DNA from: Cytophagales bacterium
GTDB lineage: Bacteria > Bacteroidota > Bacteroidia > Cytophagales > Microscillaceae
Reading direction: 5' to 3'
Assembly: GCA_013298075.1 (NCBI GenBank)
Contig: JAAFJG010000034.1
Location: forward strand, 1-47,890
DNA: 47,890 nt
The notes under the pieces were generated by a model. That model had not been told where the DNA came from, ran no database searches, and saw only the letters and a program-made list of their open reading frames with translations. Made by a program: the position numbers and the translations under genes. Below are positions 36,701 to 44,360 of this stretch, piece after piece (positions within the stretch are counted from its first letter, which is position 1; every line of letters begins with the position of its first letter).

Positions 36701-37461
36701 TACACATTACACAAAGTATCGAAGCAGCCAAAGAAGTTCAAAAAGCCATTTTTCCGAATAAAACAAAATGGTTTAATACTTTGCCACAATCTTTTATATT
36801 TTTCAAACCCAAAGATATTGTCAGTGGTGATTTTTATTATTTGGCAGAAAATGATACCAAAAAAATAATGGCTGTGGTCGATTGTACAGGTCATGGAGCG
36901 CCTGGTGCCTTGATGACTATGTTAGGTAATGCATTATTGAATGAAATTATTCACCTCGAAAAAATAACAGACGCAGACAAAATCTTAAATTCATTGAACA
37001 AAAAAATGTATGAAACCTTAGATTTTAGAAACGATTATGGCATCAGAAGTGGTATGGATATGAGTATTTTGGTGTATGAAAAAAATACAAATATTTTACA
37101 ATTTGCGGGAGCAGGCAATGCAGGTTATTTTGTGGATAGTGATAATATTTCAGAAGTTCAGATAATTCCTGCCCATCGCAGAGGCATTGGTACAGAAATT
37201 GACACTATTTTTGAACAACAAACAATCAACTTGACGAATAAAAATATGGTTTTTTATCTTACTTCTGATGGATTTCAAGACCAATTTGGAGGAAAAAAAC
37301 AAAATAAATTTATGAAAGTAAACCTAAAAAAATTATTATTATCGATTCATCATTTGCCTTTTGAAGAACAAAAAGAAATTTTACAACAAAACTTTTTAGA
37401 TTGGAAACAAGATATTGAGCAGACTGATGATGTTTGTTTGGTGGGAGTTAAATTTGGATAA
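33760..37461 (+). CDS. sensor protein: Reg_prop propeller, Y_Y_Y domain, SpoIIE-type phosphatase
   Basis: This 1233-residue transmembrane protein has a signal peptide (residues 1-23), then periplasmic two-component-regulator propeller repeats (about 30-770, e.g. MFQDEKGFLWFATQNGLSRY, IDKKGFFWLATGNGLCKF) and a Y_Y_Y domain (about 790-880). One membrane helix (about 885-905) leads to a glutamine/glutamate-rich coiled coil (about 910-985) and a cytoplasmic PP2C/SpoIIE Ser/Thr phosphatase (about 990-1233). Metal-binding acids appear as SGDFYY, VVDCTGHGAPG, TSDGFQDQ and DDVCLVG. Hybrid sensors of this kind usually end in a histidine kinase; a phosphatase output indicates partner switching. The SiaC/SiaB pair 1 kb downstream supplies the expected phosphoprotein and kinase. 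The ligand is unknown. Confidence 0.92.
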   Translation: MKHFYFFFIVFVFCLSFSQKIISQNNKPYFENYTSEKGLAQNNVRGMFQDEKGFLWFATQNGLSRYDGYTFINYKHNPNNKNSIIDNFVISVTGDKKGTIWLLTAKGVSKIHLPTGKITNYPSGKTNEQKIVQPDLEHSKMFLDSKGFIYVDGHYLGDKRELHFISILDTKTDKIENISPITQDHILYDDMKNTDGKSLSSGGNFWEDENGKVYIGFSEIDIKNKKVKNLLYNSNMKGAIDFGNKDAIKILKDKKNTKNYGLIAITGGGHSTIDKYNNIWFGTQNGDVYCFMKATKKLIYYPQWVEKSATEKRRSKLKHNSLATVKSMYIDKNTQTLYIGLYGAGAIIKVDLAEEYTFNSSQNFDEYGRLVRYGFIKKQFLMHEPTNPNGLSLGTVMTMFIDKSSCLWVGITENGVYKYAPYKQKFDKFTAFPSDTNTLLSNNVLTFFKNKNQQLFIGSGLGVQEYIAQDNRFQKIQLAKTKDGEYPSKIHAFAEDNQNNLYIGTWGLGIYEYNTQTKQSKSIPFDKTKDEFNQPLAWCNKLWYDSLQHKLWSCDWGNGIGYIDLKNKNISYVSLLYETLAKKGTPVADAKKQKHGLAMTLLPTKQKDGKFWIGHDRNEPLRLFNRNTLEDELSFKVSENKDSLKNTTIHTILYDKKERLWVGTDDGLCVYDEQKGTWKTYNTKHGIPDENINGILIDKKGFFWLATGNGLCKFDTEKEKSILVLTINEGLPANTLTSTYQDNEGVFYVGSAKGFVRFDPEKLIFNTQRPSAFLNKLKINDKNINLDSLVYLSKKIYFKRHQNDISFYLSSTDFNLISQNKFQVKLEGYNTDWIDLGTRNIAVYTNLPHGKYKLKVKCTNNDGVWSDETTLFEFEILPAWYETWLAFIIFIILFISLIGLAFRQRIIYLEAQKVKLQQKVDEQTAELLEKNEELNQQNEEISQQRDNLHELNEEILQQSEELKSQSELILQTNDILEQKNLHITQSIEAAKEVQKAIFPNKTKWFNTLPQSFIFFKPKDIVSGDFYYLAENDTKKIMAVVDCTGHGAPGALMTMLGNALLNEIIHLEKITDADKILNSLNKKMYETLDFRNDYGIRSGMDMSILVYEKNTNILQFAGAGNAGYFVDSDNISEVQIIPAHRRGIGTEIDTIFEQQTINLTNKNMVFYLTSDGFQDQFGGKKQNKFMKVNLKKLLLSIHHLPFEEQKEILQQNFLDWKQDIEQTDDVCLVGVKFG

Positions 37462-37480
37462 ATAGGAATTAAAAAAACAG

Positions 37481-37552
37481 ATTCTTAGGAAAATTATTAT
37501 AAGATTGTAAAAATGAAAACAAACATTTTTACAATAAATTTTTCCTAAGAAT
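37481..37552. terminator. nested double hairpin between converging genes
   Basis: An outer stem (ATTCTTAGGAAAA at 37481-37493 with its complement at 37540-37552) encloses a second perfect stem (ATTGTAAAAATG at 37504-37515 with CATTTTTACAAT at 37524-37535). A run of seven A's precedes it. It probably ends transcription from both sides. Confidence 0.65.
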
Positions 37553-37557
37553 TAAAT

Positions 37558-37851
37558 TTATCTTGCATTTCTTTTACTAATTTTATTCATTGAAATAGAT
37601 TTTTGTAGCGTACATTTATGCGTACCAAGTTCGAAGTTTCGTTTTTTGGTATGTTTTGTGGCTCTATTTTGTACTCTTTCTCTCCACATTCTAAAACTTT
37701 TTGGTTTCATATTGAGCCGCATCAATCGAATAGTTTGGCTTTCATTGATACCAAATTGCGTTTCAATCGCATCAAAAGGCGTTCTATCTTCCCAAGCCAT
37801 CTCGATAATTCTATCTATTTCTATGGCTGTTATGTTTATTTTGTTTTTCAT
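37558..37851 (-). CDS. TIGR03643/DUF2805 family protein
   Basis: This 97-residue basic protein matches the DUF2805 pattern: IDRIIEMAWEDRTPFDAI, QFGINESQTIRLMR and MKPKSFRMWRERVQNR-TKH. The predicted helices suggest a helix-turn-helix-like nucleic-acid binder, but no member has a known function to my knowledge. The last 35 residues, after KHTKKR, are less conserved. It is transcribed alone. Upstream, between 37852 and 37934, the minus strand contains a short frame NQLEKYENLKNIAYKASSC with no start, possibly another relic. Confidence 0.82.
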   Translation of the reverse strand: MKNKINITAIEIDRIIEMAWEDRTPFDAIETQFGINESQTIRLMRLNMKPKSFRMWRERVQNRATKHTKKRNFELGTHKCTLQKSISMNKISKRNAR

Positions 37852-37934
37852 ATTTTTAACAACTGCTTGCTTTATAAGCTATATTTTTTAAATTTTCGTA
37901 TTTTTCAAGTTGATTATTACTGTAATTTTTGATG

Positions 37935-38044
37935 CTGTCCCTAATTCGTTGCAATTTTTTTATTTTGGAACATTTGCTACAGTACAGACGTTGCATGCAA
38001 CGTCTGTACAACGATATACTTTTTTTGCAACGAATTTGGGACAG
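37935..38044. mobile_element. 110-bp inverted-repeat element with a 28-bp perfect palindrome
   Basis: Twenty-base ends (CTGTCCCTAATTCGTTGCAA at 37935-37954 and its complement at 38025-38044, one mismatch) flank a central perfect palindrome at 37982-38009 with half-site GTACAGACGTTGCA. From memory, ACGTTGCATGCAACGT palindromes recur as dispersed repeats in Bacteroidota and Cyanobacteria. There is no reading frame, so it is a MITE-like element. Confidence 0.7.
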
Positions 38045-38214
38045 TACCTAATTTTTTGTATTGGTAAATAATCAATCAAGTTTTTTTTTTCATATTTTCA
38101 GCAATTATGCTATATTTTGATGTAAGAAACATTTTCATACTTTTAATTACAGTAACAAAAAATTTAATTTAACATAATATAACTTAATCGTGCAGTTTTC
38201 AATATTACTTAGGG

Positions 38215-38385
38215 ACTAAATAAAAAATAATATACCTAAAAAAACTCCCTCACCTTCGGGGAGGGCTGGGGTGGGGCATAATTTTGCTCAAAAGCCCCAC
38301 CCTAACCCTCCCCAGCGGTGAGGGGACTAAAAATGAGTTTTTTGAGTGGGTAATTTATTTTTTAGATGATCCCTTATTGTTTTGA
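38215..38385. mobile_element. MITE-like element, copy A
   Basis: The left end AAATAAAAAATAATATACCT then AAAAAAACTCCCTC, and the right end GAGTTTTTTGAGT then TTATTTTTTAGATGA, form imperfect terminal inverted repeats. Both ends recur at 44361-44456. The centre is unusually GC-rich for this DNA and folds by pairing CCCTCACC...GGGTGGGGC with GCCCCACCC...GGTGAGGG. Repeats of this CTCCCTC/GAGGGCTGGGGTG kind are familiar in Bacteroidota genomes. Confidence 0.75.
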
Positions 38386-38424
38386 TGAGTAAGTATAATT
38401 TTTTCAATATTTATGTAAAATAAT

Positions 38425-38799
38425 TTATTTTACGACTAATTCTATATCGATATTGATTAAAGATTTAAAATCATTTCCTGATTCTTCCATGTCTTCATCA
38501 CCATCTTCATAATACCATTTTACCACAATAGGATTTCCATTTTCGGGTAATTGTTCTAATTTTCTTAGAATATCTAAGATACATTTAGACGAACTCGTAT
38601 TAAAATATTCTAAGTTAAACACTACTTCGGTAGTGGGTTTGGCATTATTTGAATACTCATCTAACCAATCAAAGACTGGTTTATAAAAAGAGATTGAATT
38701 TTCTGGAATAGAGCGTCCAGAAATTTCTACAAAACCATTTTCAGCGTCAAGTTTGATAGCAGGTGTTCTACCTGTACCTTCCATTATAATATTTTCCAT
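38425..38799 (-). CDS. siaC: SiaC-family regulatory phosphoprotein (DUF1987)
   Basis: This 124-residue protein fits DUF1987/SiaC. It shows TPAIKLDAENGFVEISGRSIPE at the start, VFDWLDEY near 42-49 and the phosphosite region EYFNTSSSKC, with T68 at the same number as the phosphorylated threonine of Pseudomonas SiaC. In that bacterium SiaC cycles between a phosphorylated state set by SiaB and an unphosphorylated state set by SiaA, and the free form activates the diguanylate cyclase SiaD. No diguanylate cyclase is in the window, so the target here is unknown. It is the second gene of a probable operon with the SiaB-like kinase. Confidence 0.88.
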   Translation of the reverse strand: MENIIMEGTGRTPAIKLDAENGFVEISGRSIPENSISFYKPVFDWLDEYSNNAKPTTEVVFNLEYFNTSSSKCILDILRKLEQLPENGNPIVVKWYYEDGDEDMEESGNDFKSLINIDIELVVK

Positions 38800-38895
38800 T
38801 GTATTTTTATATTCGAATCTAATACAAATTTGTTTGAAGTTTAATTTAAAAATAAGAAATTAACAAAAAATATCTACCTAAATAAACATACTTAT

Positions 38896-39435
38896 TTAAG
38901 AAGATACTTTTACCTGTAGGCTATAAAAACAATGTTCATCTGTAATATAATCGAAACTATAATCAATTTTTTCGCCAGATTTACGAGCCATATCAATCAG
39001 CCCCAAACCAGCCCCTCCTGTTTCAGATTCAGTTTGTTTATTGAGTACATCTTTGTAATAGGCTTTCAAATCTTCGGGAGAAAGTCCGTTTACTCTATCG
39101 ATTTTGTCCCTCAATTTATCTACTTTTTCGGTGATTACATAGTTCCCTGTTACAATAAAGTATGCGCCATCGGTACGTCTGACCATGAGAGTAGCAGCCT
39201 GTAATTGTTCTGTTTCAGGATGGTTTACTTGTTGGTAGTTATAAATATTTTGTAAACATTCGAGCAAGATGCTAAAAACTTTCTTTTTAATTTTTACATC
39301 TTCGCTTTTTCGTTCCAATCTATCATCTACTAACTGTAATATAGATGTGAGAAGATTATTTGTAATCTCTCCTTTGAAATACAATATGACGTTATCGTCT
39401 TGCATTTTCTTGAAATATTCGTACACATTTAGCAT
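38896..39435 (-). CDS. siaB: SiaB-family protein kinase
   Basis: This 179-residue GHKL-fold kinase has an N-box with E59 and N63 (SILLECLQNIYNYQ) and a G-box GGAGLGLIDMAR at 140-151, as in the SiaB family (DUF6272), relatives of anti-sigma kinases such as SpoIIAB. It should phosphorylate SiaC on the threonine described in the next gene. The 97-base gap to siaC has no terminator, supporting co-transcription. The SpoIIE phosphatase at 33760-37461 is a plausible counterpart of SiaA. The start at 39435 gives the normal N-terminus. Confidence 0.88.
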   Translation of the reverse strand: MLNVYEYFKKMQDDNVILYFKGEITNNLLTSILQLVDDRLERKSEDVKIKKKVFSILLECLQNIYNYQQVNHPETEQLQAATLMVRRTDGAYFIVTGNYVITEKVDKLRDKIDRVNGLSPEDLKAYYKDVLNKQTESETGGAGLGLIDMARKSGEKIDYSFDYITDEHCFYSLQVKVSS

Positions 39436-39484
39436 TGTTCAGCGCATGAAGTTAGGATACATTAACTAACTATTGATTCCACTG

Positions 39485-39492
39485 CAAATATA
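39485..39492 (-). promoter_or_regulatory. -7 element for siaB-siaC
   Basis: The minus strand reads TATATTTG followed by CAGTG, 50 bases before the siaB ATG. The -33 box is not evident. Confidence 0.5.
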
Positions 39493-39626
39493 TAGTTCTT
39501 TTTTGAAAAAATATATATTTTTGAAAAAAATATTTTAAAAACAATAAAAAAAATTCAAAAACCTTACCAATTTCATACAAATAACCAAAATATAAGCGAA
39601 ATTGTTCCTATAATTGAAAAAAAAAG

Positions 39627-41477
39627 TTACAAATTATTTTTTTCATTCATTTCAACCTCTACAATTCCCATTTGTTTCAATAAAAAAGTAGCATTTAAGT
39701 TTTGATTGATACCATTTTGTAATTGATACGTAAATTGAAGATGATTTTCGTTGATATGAATTTCAAAACATTGATTTTTAAAGTGTTGCGGATAATTTTT
39801 TGCCCATTCGCCCAAACGTAAATCGTGCGTAGCAATCAAACCTACCGCATTTTTTTTGACTAATTGCGTCAATAATGCTTTTGCTCCTGAATGCTGGTCA
39901 GCAGAATTAGTACCTTTTAAAATTTCATCTAAGACCACAAATATTTTTTGATTTTCTGCCAATCTATCCAATAATTGCTTTAAACGTTTTATTTCTGCAT
40001 AAAAAAATGATTCTCTTGATGCCAAAGAATCTTTGGTACGCATACTTGTATATATCATAATGGGCGTGAATTCGAATTTTTTGGCACAAACTACAGAGCC
40101 TTGCATTGCCAATAATAAGTTTAAGGTAACACTTCTTAAGTACGTACTTTTTCCTGCCATATTTGCCCCCGTAATCACAGATAATTGTCCTGCATTATCA
40201 AAAAAAACAGGATTTCCTATTCTTTCTTTTGGTGGTAATAATGGGTGTGCTACATTTTCACCTATCAATACAAAATCTTTGTTCGAAATAGTTGGAAAAG
40301 TATAAGAATCGGGATTGTTATAAGCCAAATTTGCCCAAGTATGTAGGACATCTATTTTTTGTAATTCTTCGAATAAAATCAATATTTTATTTTGATAAAT
40401 AGATAAATGTTGTTCCAAACGATATAAAATTTGCCAATTCCATAAAAAAGTAGCATTAAATATCAATCCAAATAAACTCACTCCATTATCAGAATAATCA
40501 GCAAAAGTAGATAATTTTTCTATGATTTTTTTACCTTTAAAATCATTAATTGTTTCTACAAAAGAAGTTAAATTAGTATGAGAAATATTTTTATCATCTT
40601 TCAAAATATCTACATATTCACTCGATACTTCGAATAAATGAATGTGTTTTTTTAGAAATTTTTTGAGGTTATCAATACTATCAGTTCGCTCTCGAATGGT
40701 GGCTAATTGCGTAAAAACTAAACCCATATTTACAATTCCCCAAAGCCCGACAACGCCAAAAGGAATATAAGAAAGATTCCATAAAATCAATAAAATCACA
40801 GAAATAGTAGGATTAAACCACAAAATAAAAGGTACATATTTTTTTGGGAGTAATGTTTTTGGAATATCCAACCATTTTTTAAAGTGCGAAAAATCATTTT
40901 CTTTTTCGATATATAATTTACCCTTTGCCTGAAATTTTTGTCTAAAATCTAATAATTTTTCTAAAATTTTGATAGCATTTTGTTTTTCTTGAATATTTTG
41001 AATAGAAAACAATGGATTTTTGAGATTATCCGCCAAAATAGTTTCTCCTGTGTGCGTTACGCAACGATTTGCGAATTGAAAAAAAGATTTCTCTCCAAAT
41101 AAATCTAAATCATTGGCAAAAAAATGGTCAGGTTCAATATAATTTTCTCCTTTTTTTCCTTGCGAAAAATCTCCTTCTAATACTCGTAATTCTTGTTGAT
41201 TGATAAAAACTAAATTTTCTAAAATATGCAGTTTTTCTAATACTGAAGCATGTTTTTTGATAGATAAAGCAAACAAAATCACGCCTATTCCCAACGAAAT
41301 ATTTCCAAAAATATAAGAAAAAAGGTATAAATAAATAGATATTCCTACAAAAAAAACAAAAATAAAAACTCTCGCCCACGACCAACGATTTGCCAATGTT
41401 CGTTGCGTATGTGCGTGTGAAGAATAATGATGGTATAAAGTTTGGTATTTTGCGATAATTTCGTCTGTTTTAGACAT
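39627..41477 (-). CDS. membrane-anchored MutS-family ATPase
   Basis: This 616-residue protein has hydrophobic segments at about 35-72, 216-255 and possibly 333-348, then a MutS-type ABC ATPase domain: Walker A GANMAGKST at 437-445, signature region SMRTKDSLASRESFFYAE, Walker B VVLDEILKGTN ending near 524, and H551 in ATHD. The N-terminal mismatch-recognition domain of MutS (with the F-x-E motif) is missing, so it should not be a mismatch sensor. Residues 80-430 retain a lever/clamp-like helical region. Such MutS-like membrane proteins recur in Bacteroidota with no assigned job. It has its own promoter at 41517-41548. Confidence 0.87.
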   Translation of the reverse strand: MSKTDEIIAKYQTLYHHYSSHAHTQRTLANRWSWARVFIFVFFVGISIYLYLFSYIFGNISLGIGVILFALSIKKHASVLEKLHILENLVFINQQELRVLEGDFSQGKKGENYIEPDHFFANDLDLFGEKSFFQFANRCVTHTGETILADNLKNPLFSIQNIQEKQNAIKILEKLLDFRQKFQAKGKLYIEKENDFSHFKKWLDIPKTLLPKKYVPFILWFNPTISVILLILWNLSYIPFGVVGLWGIVNMGLVFTQLATIRERTDSIDNLKKFLKKHIHLFEVSSEYVDILKDDKNISHTNLTSFVETINDFKGKKIIEKLSTFADYSDNGVSLFGLIFNATFLWNWQILYRLEQHLSIYQNKILILFEELQKIDVLHTWANLAYNNPDSYTFPTISNKDFVLIGENVAHPLLPPKERIGNPVFFDNAGQLSVITGANMAGKSTYLRSVTLNLLLAMQGSVVCAKKFEFTPIMIYTSMRTKDSLASRESFFYAEIKRLKQLLDRLAENQKIFVVLDEILKGTNSADQHSGAKALLTQLVKKNAVGLIATHDLRLGEWAKNYPQHFKNQCFEIHINENHLQFTYQLQNGINQNLNATFLLKQMGIVEVEMNEKNNL

Positions 41478-41516
41478 TTTTTTTATTGATTTTTATTATT
41501 TTTTAAATAGAAAGTG

Positions 41517-41548
41517 CAAATATACAAAAAATATGATAAGATAACAAA
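41517..41548 (-). promoter_or_regulatory. promoter of the MutS-like gene
   Basis: On the minus strand TTTG (41548-41545), 20 bases, then TATATTTG (41524-41517) is a full consensus match, 40 bases before the ATG. Confidence 0.78.
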
Positions 41549-41620
41549 TCAAAGATTGGTTTTTATGTAGATTTTTATACCAAAACAAAATTTCACAATA
41601 AAAAAACAAACGATTGCAAT

Positions 41621-41652
41621 TTTGATGTTTTCAATTTTTTTGACTACATTTG
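41621..41652 (+). promoter_or_regulatory. promoter of the dehydrogenase gene
   Basis: TTTG at 41621-41624, 20 bases, then TACATTTG at 41645-41652 is a full consensus match, 22 bases before the ATG. It is divergent from the MutS-like promoter. Confidence 0.78.
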
Positions 41653-41674
41653 CAGCATCAAAAACAAGAAAATT

Positions 41675-42895
41675 ATGATGACAATAAAAATAGGAATTTT
41701 ACGTGAAGGTAAAAATCCGCCTGATAAAAGAGTTGCTTTGTTGCCAAAACAATGTAAAACTTTGATGACTTTGTATCCTAACATCGAATTTATCATTCAA
41801 AAAAGTGAAGTTAGACACGTAAAAGACGAAGAATATTTGGCAGAAGGCTTAAAAATGAAAGATGATTTGTCAGAATGTACCATTTTATTTGGCGTAAAAG
41901 AAGTACCAATAGATATGTTAATGCCCAATCGTACTTATTTTTTCTTTTCGCATACTATCAAAAAACAAGCGTACAATCAAAAATTATTACAAAATATTTT
42001 AGAAAAAAATATTCGTTTGATTGATTATGAATGTTTAACAGATAATAAAAATAATCGATTAGTGGCTTTTGGGCGTTTTGCGGGACTTGTAGGGGCGTAT
42101 AATGGCTTGCGAACTTGGGGAATTCGTACTAAAAATTTTGATATTAGACCTGCTCATCATTGTAAAAATTTATTAGAAGTATATCAAGAATTAGAAAAAA
42201 TACGATTATCAAATATAAAAATTGCTATCACAGGCACAGGAAGAGTGGGGAAAGGAGCAGTAGAAATTTTAGAAAAAGCAAAAATAAGACAAGTTACACC
42301 ACAAGAATATTTATTAAAAATGTTTTCTGAACCCGTTTTTACGGTCTTAGAATCTTGTCAATATTATCAAAAAAAACCAAATGTAGATGAAAATGCAGAT
42401 TTTTATGAAAATCCCGAATTATTTAATTGTGATTTTTTGAAGTTTGCTAATCAAACCGATTTATTGATTACGGCTCATTTTTGGCACATAAAAGCAGCCG
42501 TATTATTCAGTAAAGAAGAAATGAAAGATGAAAATTTTCACGTGAAAGTGATTGCGGACATTACGTGTGATGTGGGCGGCTCTATCCCAAGCACGCTCAA
42601 AGCCAGCACGATTGCAGTTCCTTTTTATGATTATAATCCTTTTCAAGAATGTATCGAAGAGCCTTTTTCTTCTGATAAAAATATTAATGTAATGGCTATT
42701 GATAATTTGCCGGGCGAGTTGCCTTTTGATGCTTCTGAATCTTTTGGAGAACAAATCGTAAAATATGTTTTTCCAGCCTTATTTGGCAATGGAGATGTAT
42801 CAATTTTGGACAGAGCAACCATTACTAAAAATGGTCGTTTGACTTCAAATTTTGAATATTTAAGTGATTATGCCATGATAAAAGAAAATGTTTAA
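41675..42895 (+). CDS. alanine dehydrogenase / saccharopine dehydrogenase-like oxidoreductase
   Basis: This 406-residue enzyme has the AlaDH/PNT N-terminal domain (GILREGKNPPDKRVALLPKQ, FFFSHTIKKQAYN) and a Rossmann domain (IAITGTGRVGKGAVEIL near 187-203). The SHTIKKQ and DITCDVGGSIPSTL phrases are closer to the lysine-forming saccharopine dehydrogenase branch (Lys1-like) than to true alanine dehydrogenase. In Bacteroidota such proteins are common and of unproven substrate. Two ATGs stand in tandem at 41675 and 41678. The next gene on the strand (42971) is a membrane protein and probably unrelated. Confidence 0.82.
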   Translation: MMTIKIGILREGKNPPDKRVALLPKQCKTLMTLYPNIEFIIQKSEVRHVKDEEYLAEGLKMKDDLSECTILFGVKEVPIDMLMPNRTYFFFSHTIKKQAYNQKLLQNILEKNIRLIDYECLTDNKNNRLVAFGRFAGLVGAYNGLRTWGIRTKNFDIRPAHHCKNLLEVYQELEKIRLSNIKIAITGTGRVGKGAVEILEKAKIRQVTPQEYLLKMFSEPVFTVLESCQYYQKKPNVDENADFYENPELFNCDFLKFANQTDLLITAHFWHIKAAVLFSKEEMKDENFHVKVIADITCDVGGSIPSTLKASTIAVPFYDYNPFQECIEEPFSSDKNINVMAIDNLPGELPFDASESFGEQIVKYVFPALFGNGDVSILDRATITKNGRLTSNFEYLSDYAMIKENV

Positions 42896-42970
42896 TTTTT
42901 TTTTAAATAATGGTTTTTATACGTAATTTTACTTATTATTGCACCATAAATTAAAAATTAGAATAAAAAA

Positions 42971-43519
42971 ATGGATAAAATTATAAGATTCCTAAAAAAT
43001 TTATTGCTTGGAAGTTTTGTAGTTATGCTATGTTTGGCTTATTATGAATTATTGGGTAAAAGTATTCCTGTAACTTTATATGTAGATGCGAACAAAAAAT
43101 CTTTAGCACAAATTAGTGTAGATATGTTTTTTTACGTGCCTGCCGTCTTTATGGTTTTGATAAATGTATTGATTTCGTTGGTGGTAAGGGTTTTCAAAAA
43201 AATTCCTATTGAAAAATTAAAAGTAAGTAATGCAGATTTTTGGAACGAAGATAAAGACAGACAAGAATTATTACAAAAAATATTTGTGGCTTGGATTTAT
43301 GGTTTTGCGTTGCTTGTTAATTTTTTTGTGGTGATGTTAGTCGGCAAAACGTGGTTTGTTAATCGTGGCATTGGCGGAGAGTTATGGGAATATGGCGTGA
43401 TGTCTATTTGTTTTCTTTTGCTATTTTCGATTTGGTTATTTGGTATTTTTTATAGATTAAAATTACGCAGAGAAGAATTTTTTGTGTCGAAAGAAGCGGC
43501 TTTTGATGACGAAGATTAA
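42971..43519 (+). CDS. four-helix integral membrane protein, unknown function
   Basis: This 182-residue protein has membrane segments at about 9-28, 48-70, 105-126 and 140-161. A cytoplasmic-looking loop between helices 2 and 3 is charged (FKKIPIEKLKVSNADFWNEDKDRQ), and the acidic tail ends DDED. The NADFWNED phrase and the spacing recall small Bacteroidota membrane proteins of the DUF1648-like kind, but I cannot assign a family. A weak -7 box (TATTATTG at 42934-42941) precedes it. It could also be a read-through partner of the dehydrogenase. Confidence 0.68.
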   Translation: MDKIIRFLKNLLLGSFVVMLCLAYYELLGKSIPVTLYVDANKKSLAQISVDMFFYVPAVFMVLINVLISLVVRVFKKIPIEKLKVSNADFWNEDKDRQELLQKIFVAWIYGFALLVNFFVVMLVGKTWFVNRGIGGELWEYGVMSICFLLLFSIWLFGIFYRLKLRREEFFVSKEAAFDDED

Positions 43520-43561
43520 AAAAAGCCTAATTAGTATTAAGTTACGCTAATTTTATAAACG

Positions 43562-43597
43562 TGCTATAAAACGATTTAACGCAATCGTTTTATAGCA
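43562..43597. terminator. perfect 15-bp hairpin after the membrane protein gene
   Basis: TGCTATAAAACGATT (43562-43576) pairs fully with AATCGTTTTATAGCA (43583-43597) over a 6-base loop. Only a weak T tract follows, so it may stabilise the 3' end rather than terminate. Confidence 0.5.
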
Positions 43598-43674
43598 AAT
43601 AACCTTTCTTATTTCTACTTACCAAATAAAAACTTTAAATTTTAGATAAATTATTCCATTAAAAATACTTTTTT

Positions 43675-44094
43675 TTAGTGGGATTTTATGTTTGGCATTT
43701 TTATTGATATTCTATAATTGCTATTAATTTTGGTGTCATTTTTGTTTCAGGCAACTACTCTTACTTTAGGAATTGAATGCCTTTCCATAAAAAGTCGTTA
43801 AAATATTTATTTATTTTATCGGCTTTTTTTTATTTTTATAAGCCATACTTTTCGAAACTGAACCAAAAATTTATGCTAAACTTTTGTAGGCTTTTCATTA
43901 GTGTTTAAAAATTATTTTACAATATTTTGTTTAATTTGTAAATAAATGTAAAATTTTTAACAAGAAAATATTAAAATTAATTATCATTTCTTAGCATAGT
44001 TCTATCATTCAGTTTCTTATTTTGAAATATTGTTTTAAAAGCAATTTAACAGCAATTAAAACATTATCATCATCTATAATTAAAATTTTGACAT
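43675..44094 (-). pseudogene. decayed NtrC-type (sigma-54) response regulator
   Basis: On the minus strand, ATG TCA AAA at 44094 is followed, after a one-base shift, by the frame KILIIDDDNVLIAVKLLLKQYF, a textbook receiver-domain start with the acidic DDD cluster. It stops at 44009. Further down (about 43791-43675) the frame reads HSIPKVRVVA, stop, NKND...NYRISIKMP. This recalls the VDVRIIAATN...LLYRINTIEIxLP section of the sigma-54 activator ATPase domain. A full gene would be about 1.2-1.3 kb; most of the centre and all of the end are lost. No sensor kinase remains beside it. Confidence 0.6.
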
Positions 44095-44153
44095 ATATTT
44101 TGATAACGACTTTTTGATTTTGTCAATAAATATTTATTTTATTATTCCTTTCT

Positions 44154-44180
44154 CCTTGGCCTGTGGCACACAGACCAAGG
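44154..44180. repeat. short palindromic repeat (CGGTCTGT family)
   Basis: CCTTGGCCTGTG at 44154-44165 faces CACAGACCAAGG at 44169-44180 with one G-T pair. It shares the CTGTG/CACAGACC...GGATTA pattern with 15951-15971. Confidence 0.65.
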
Positions 44181-44315
44181 ATTAACATAAAAGAAAGGTC
44201 ATTATCAAGTTAAAAAATTCTTAAAAATATTACAATAAAAAAATATACACATAACACAAAAAAATATTTTTAGAAATATAAATGCAATAATAAATAATGT
44301 TTTCGTTAAAAGTAG

Positions 44316-44323
44316 TAATTTTG
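44316..44323 (+). promoter_or_regulatory. possible -7 element for ugd
   Basis: TAATTTTG followed by CACC would give a leader of about 190 bases that includes the MITE-like copy B. No clear -33 box is visible. Confidence 0.4.
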
Positions 44324-44360
44324 CACCAAGAATATTTTTCCAAAATGTTTTTAAGAAATT

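Noticed and set aside
37852-37934. Short minus-strand frame NQLEKYENLKNIAYKASSC as a gene
   Set aside because: There is no start codon and it is only 19 codons long. Its likeness to a transposase end is too weak to call, so it is mentioned only under the DUF2805 entry.
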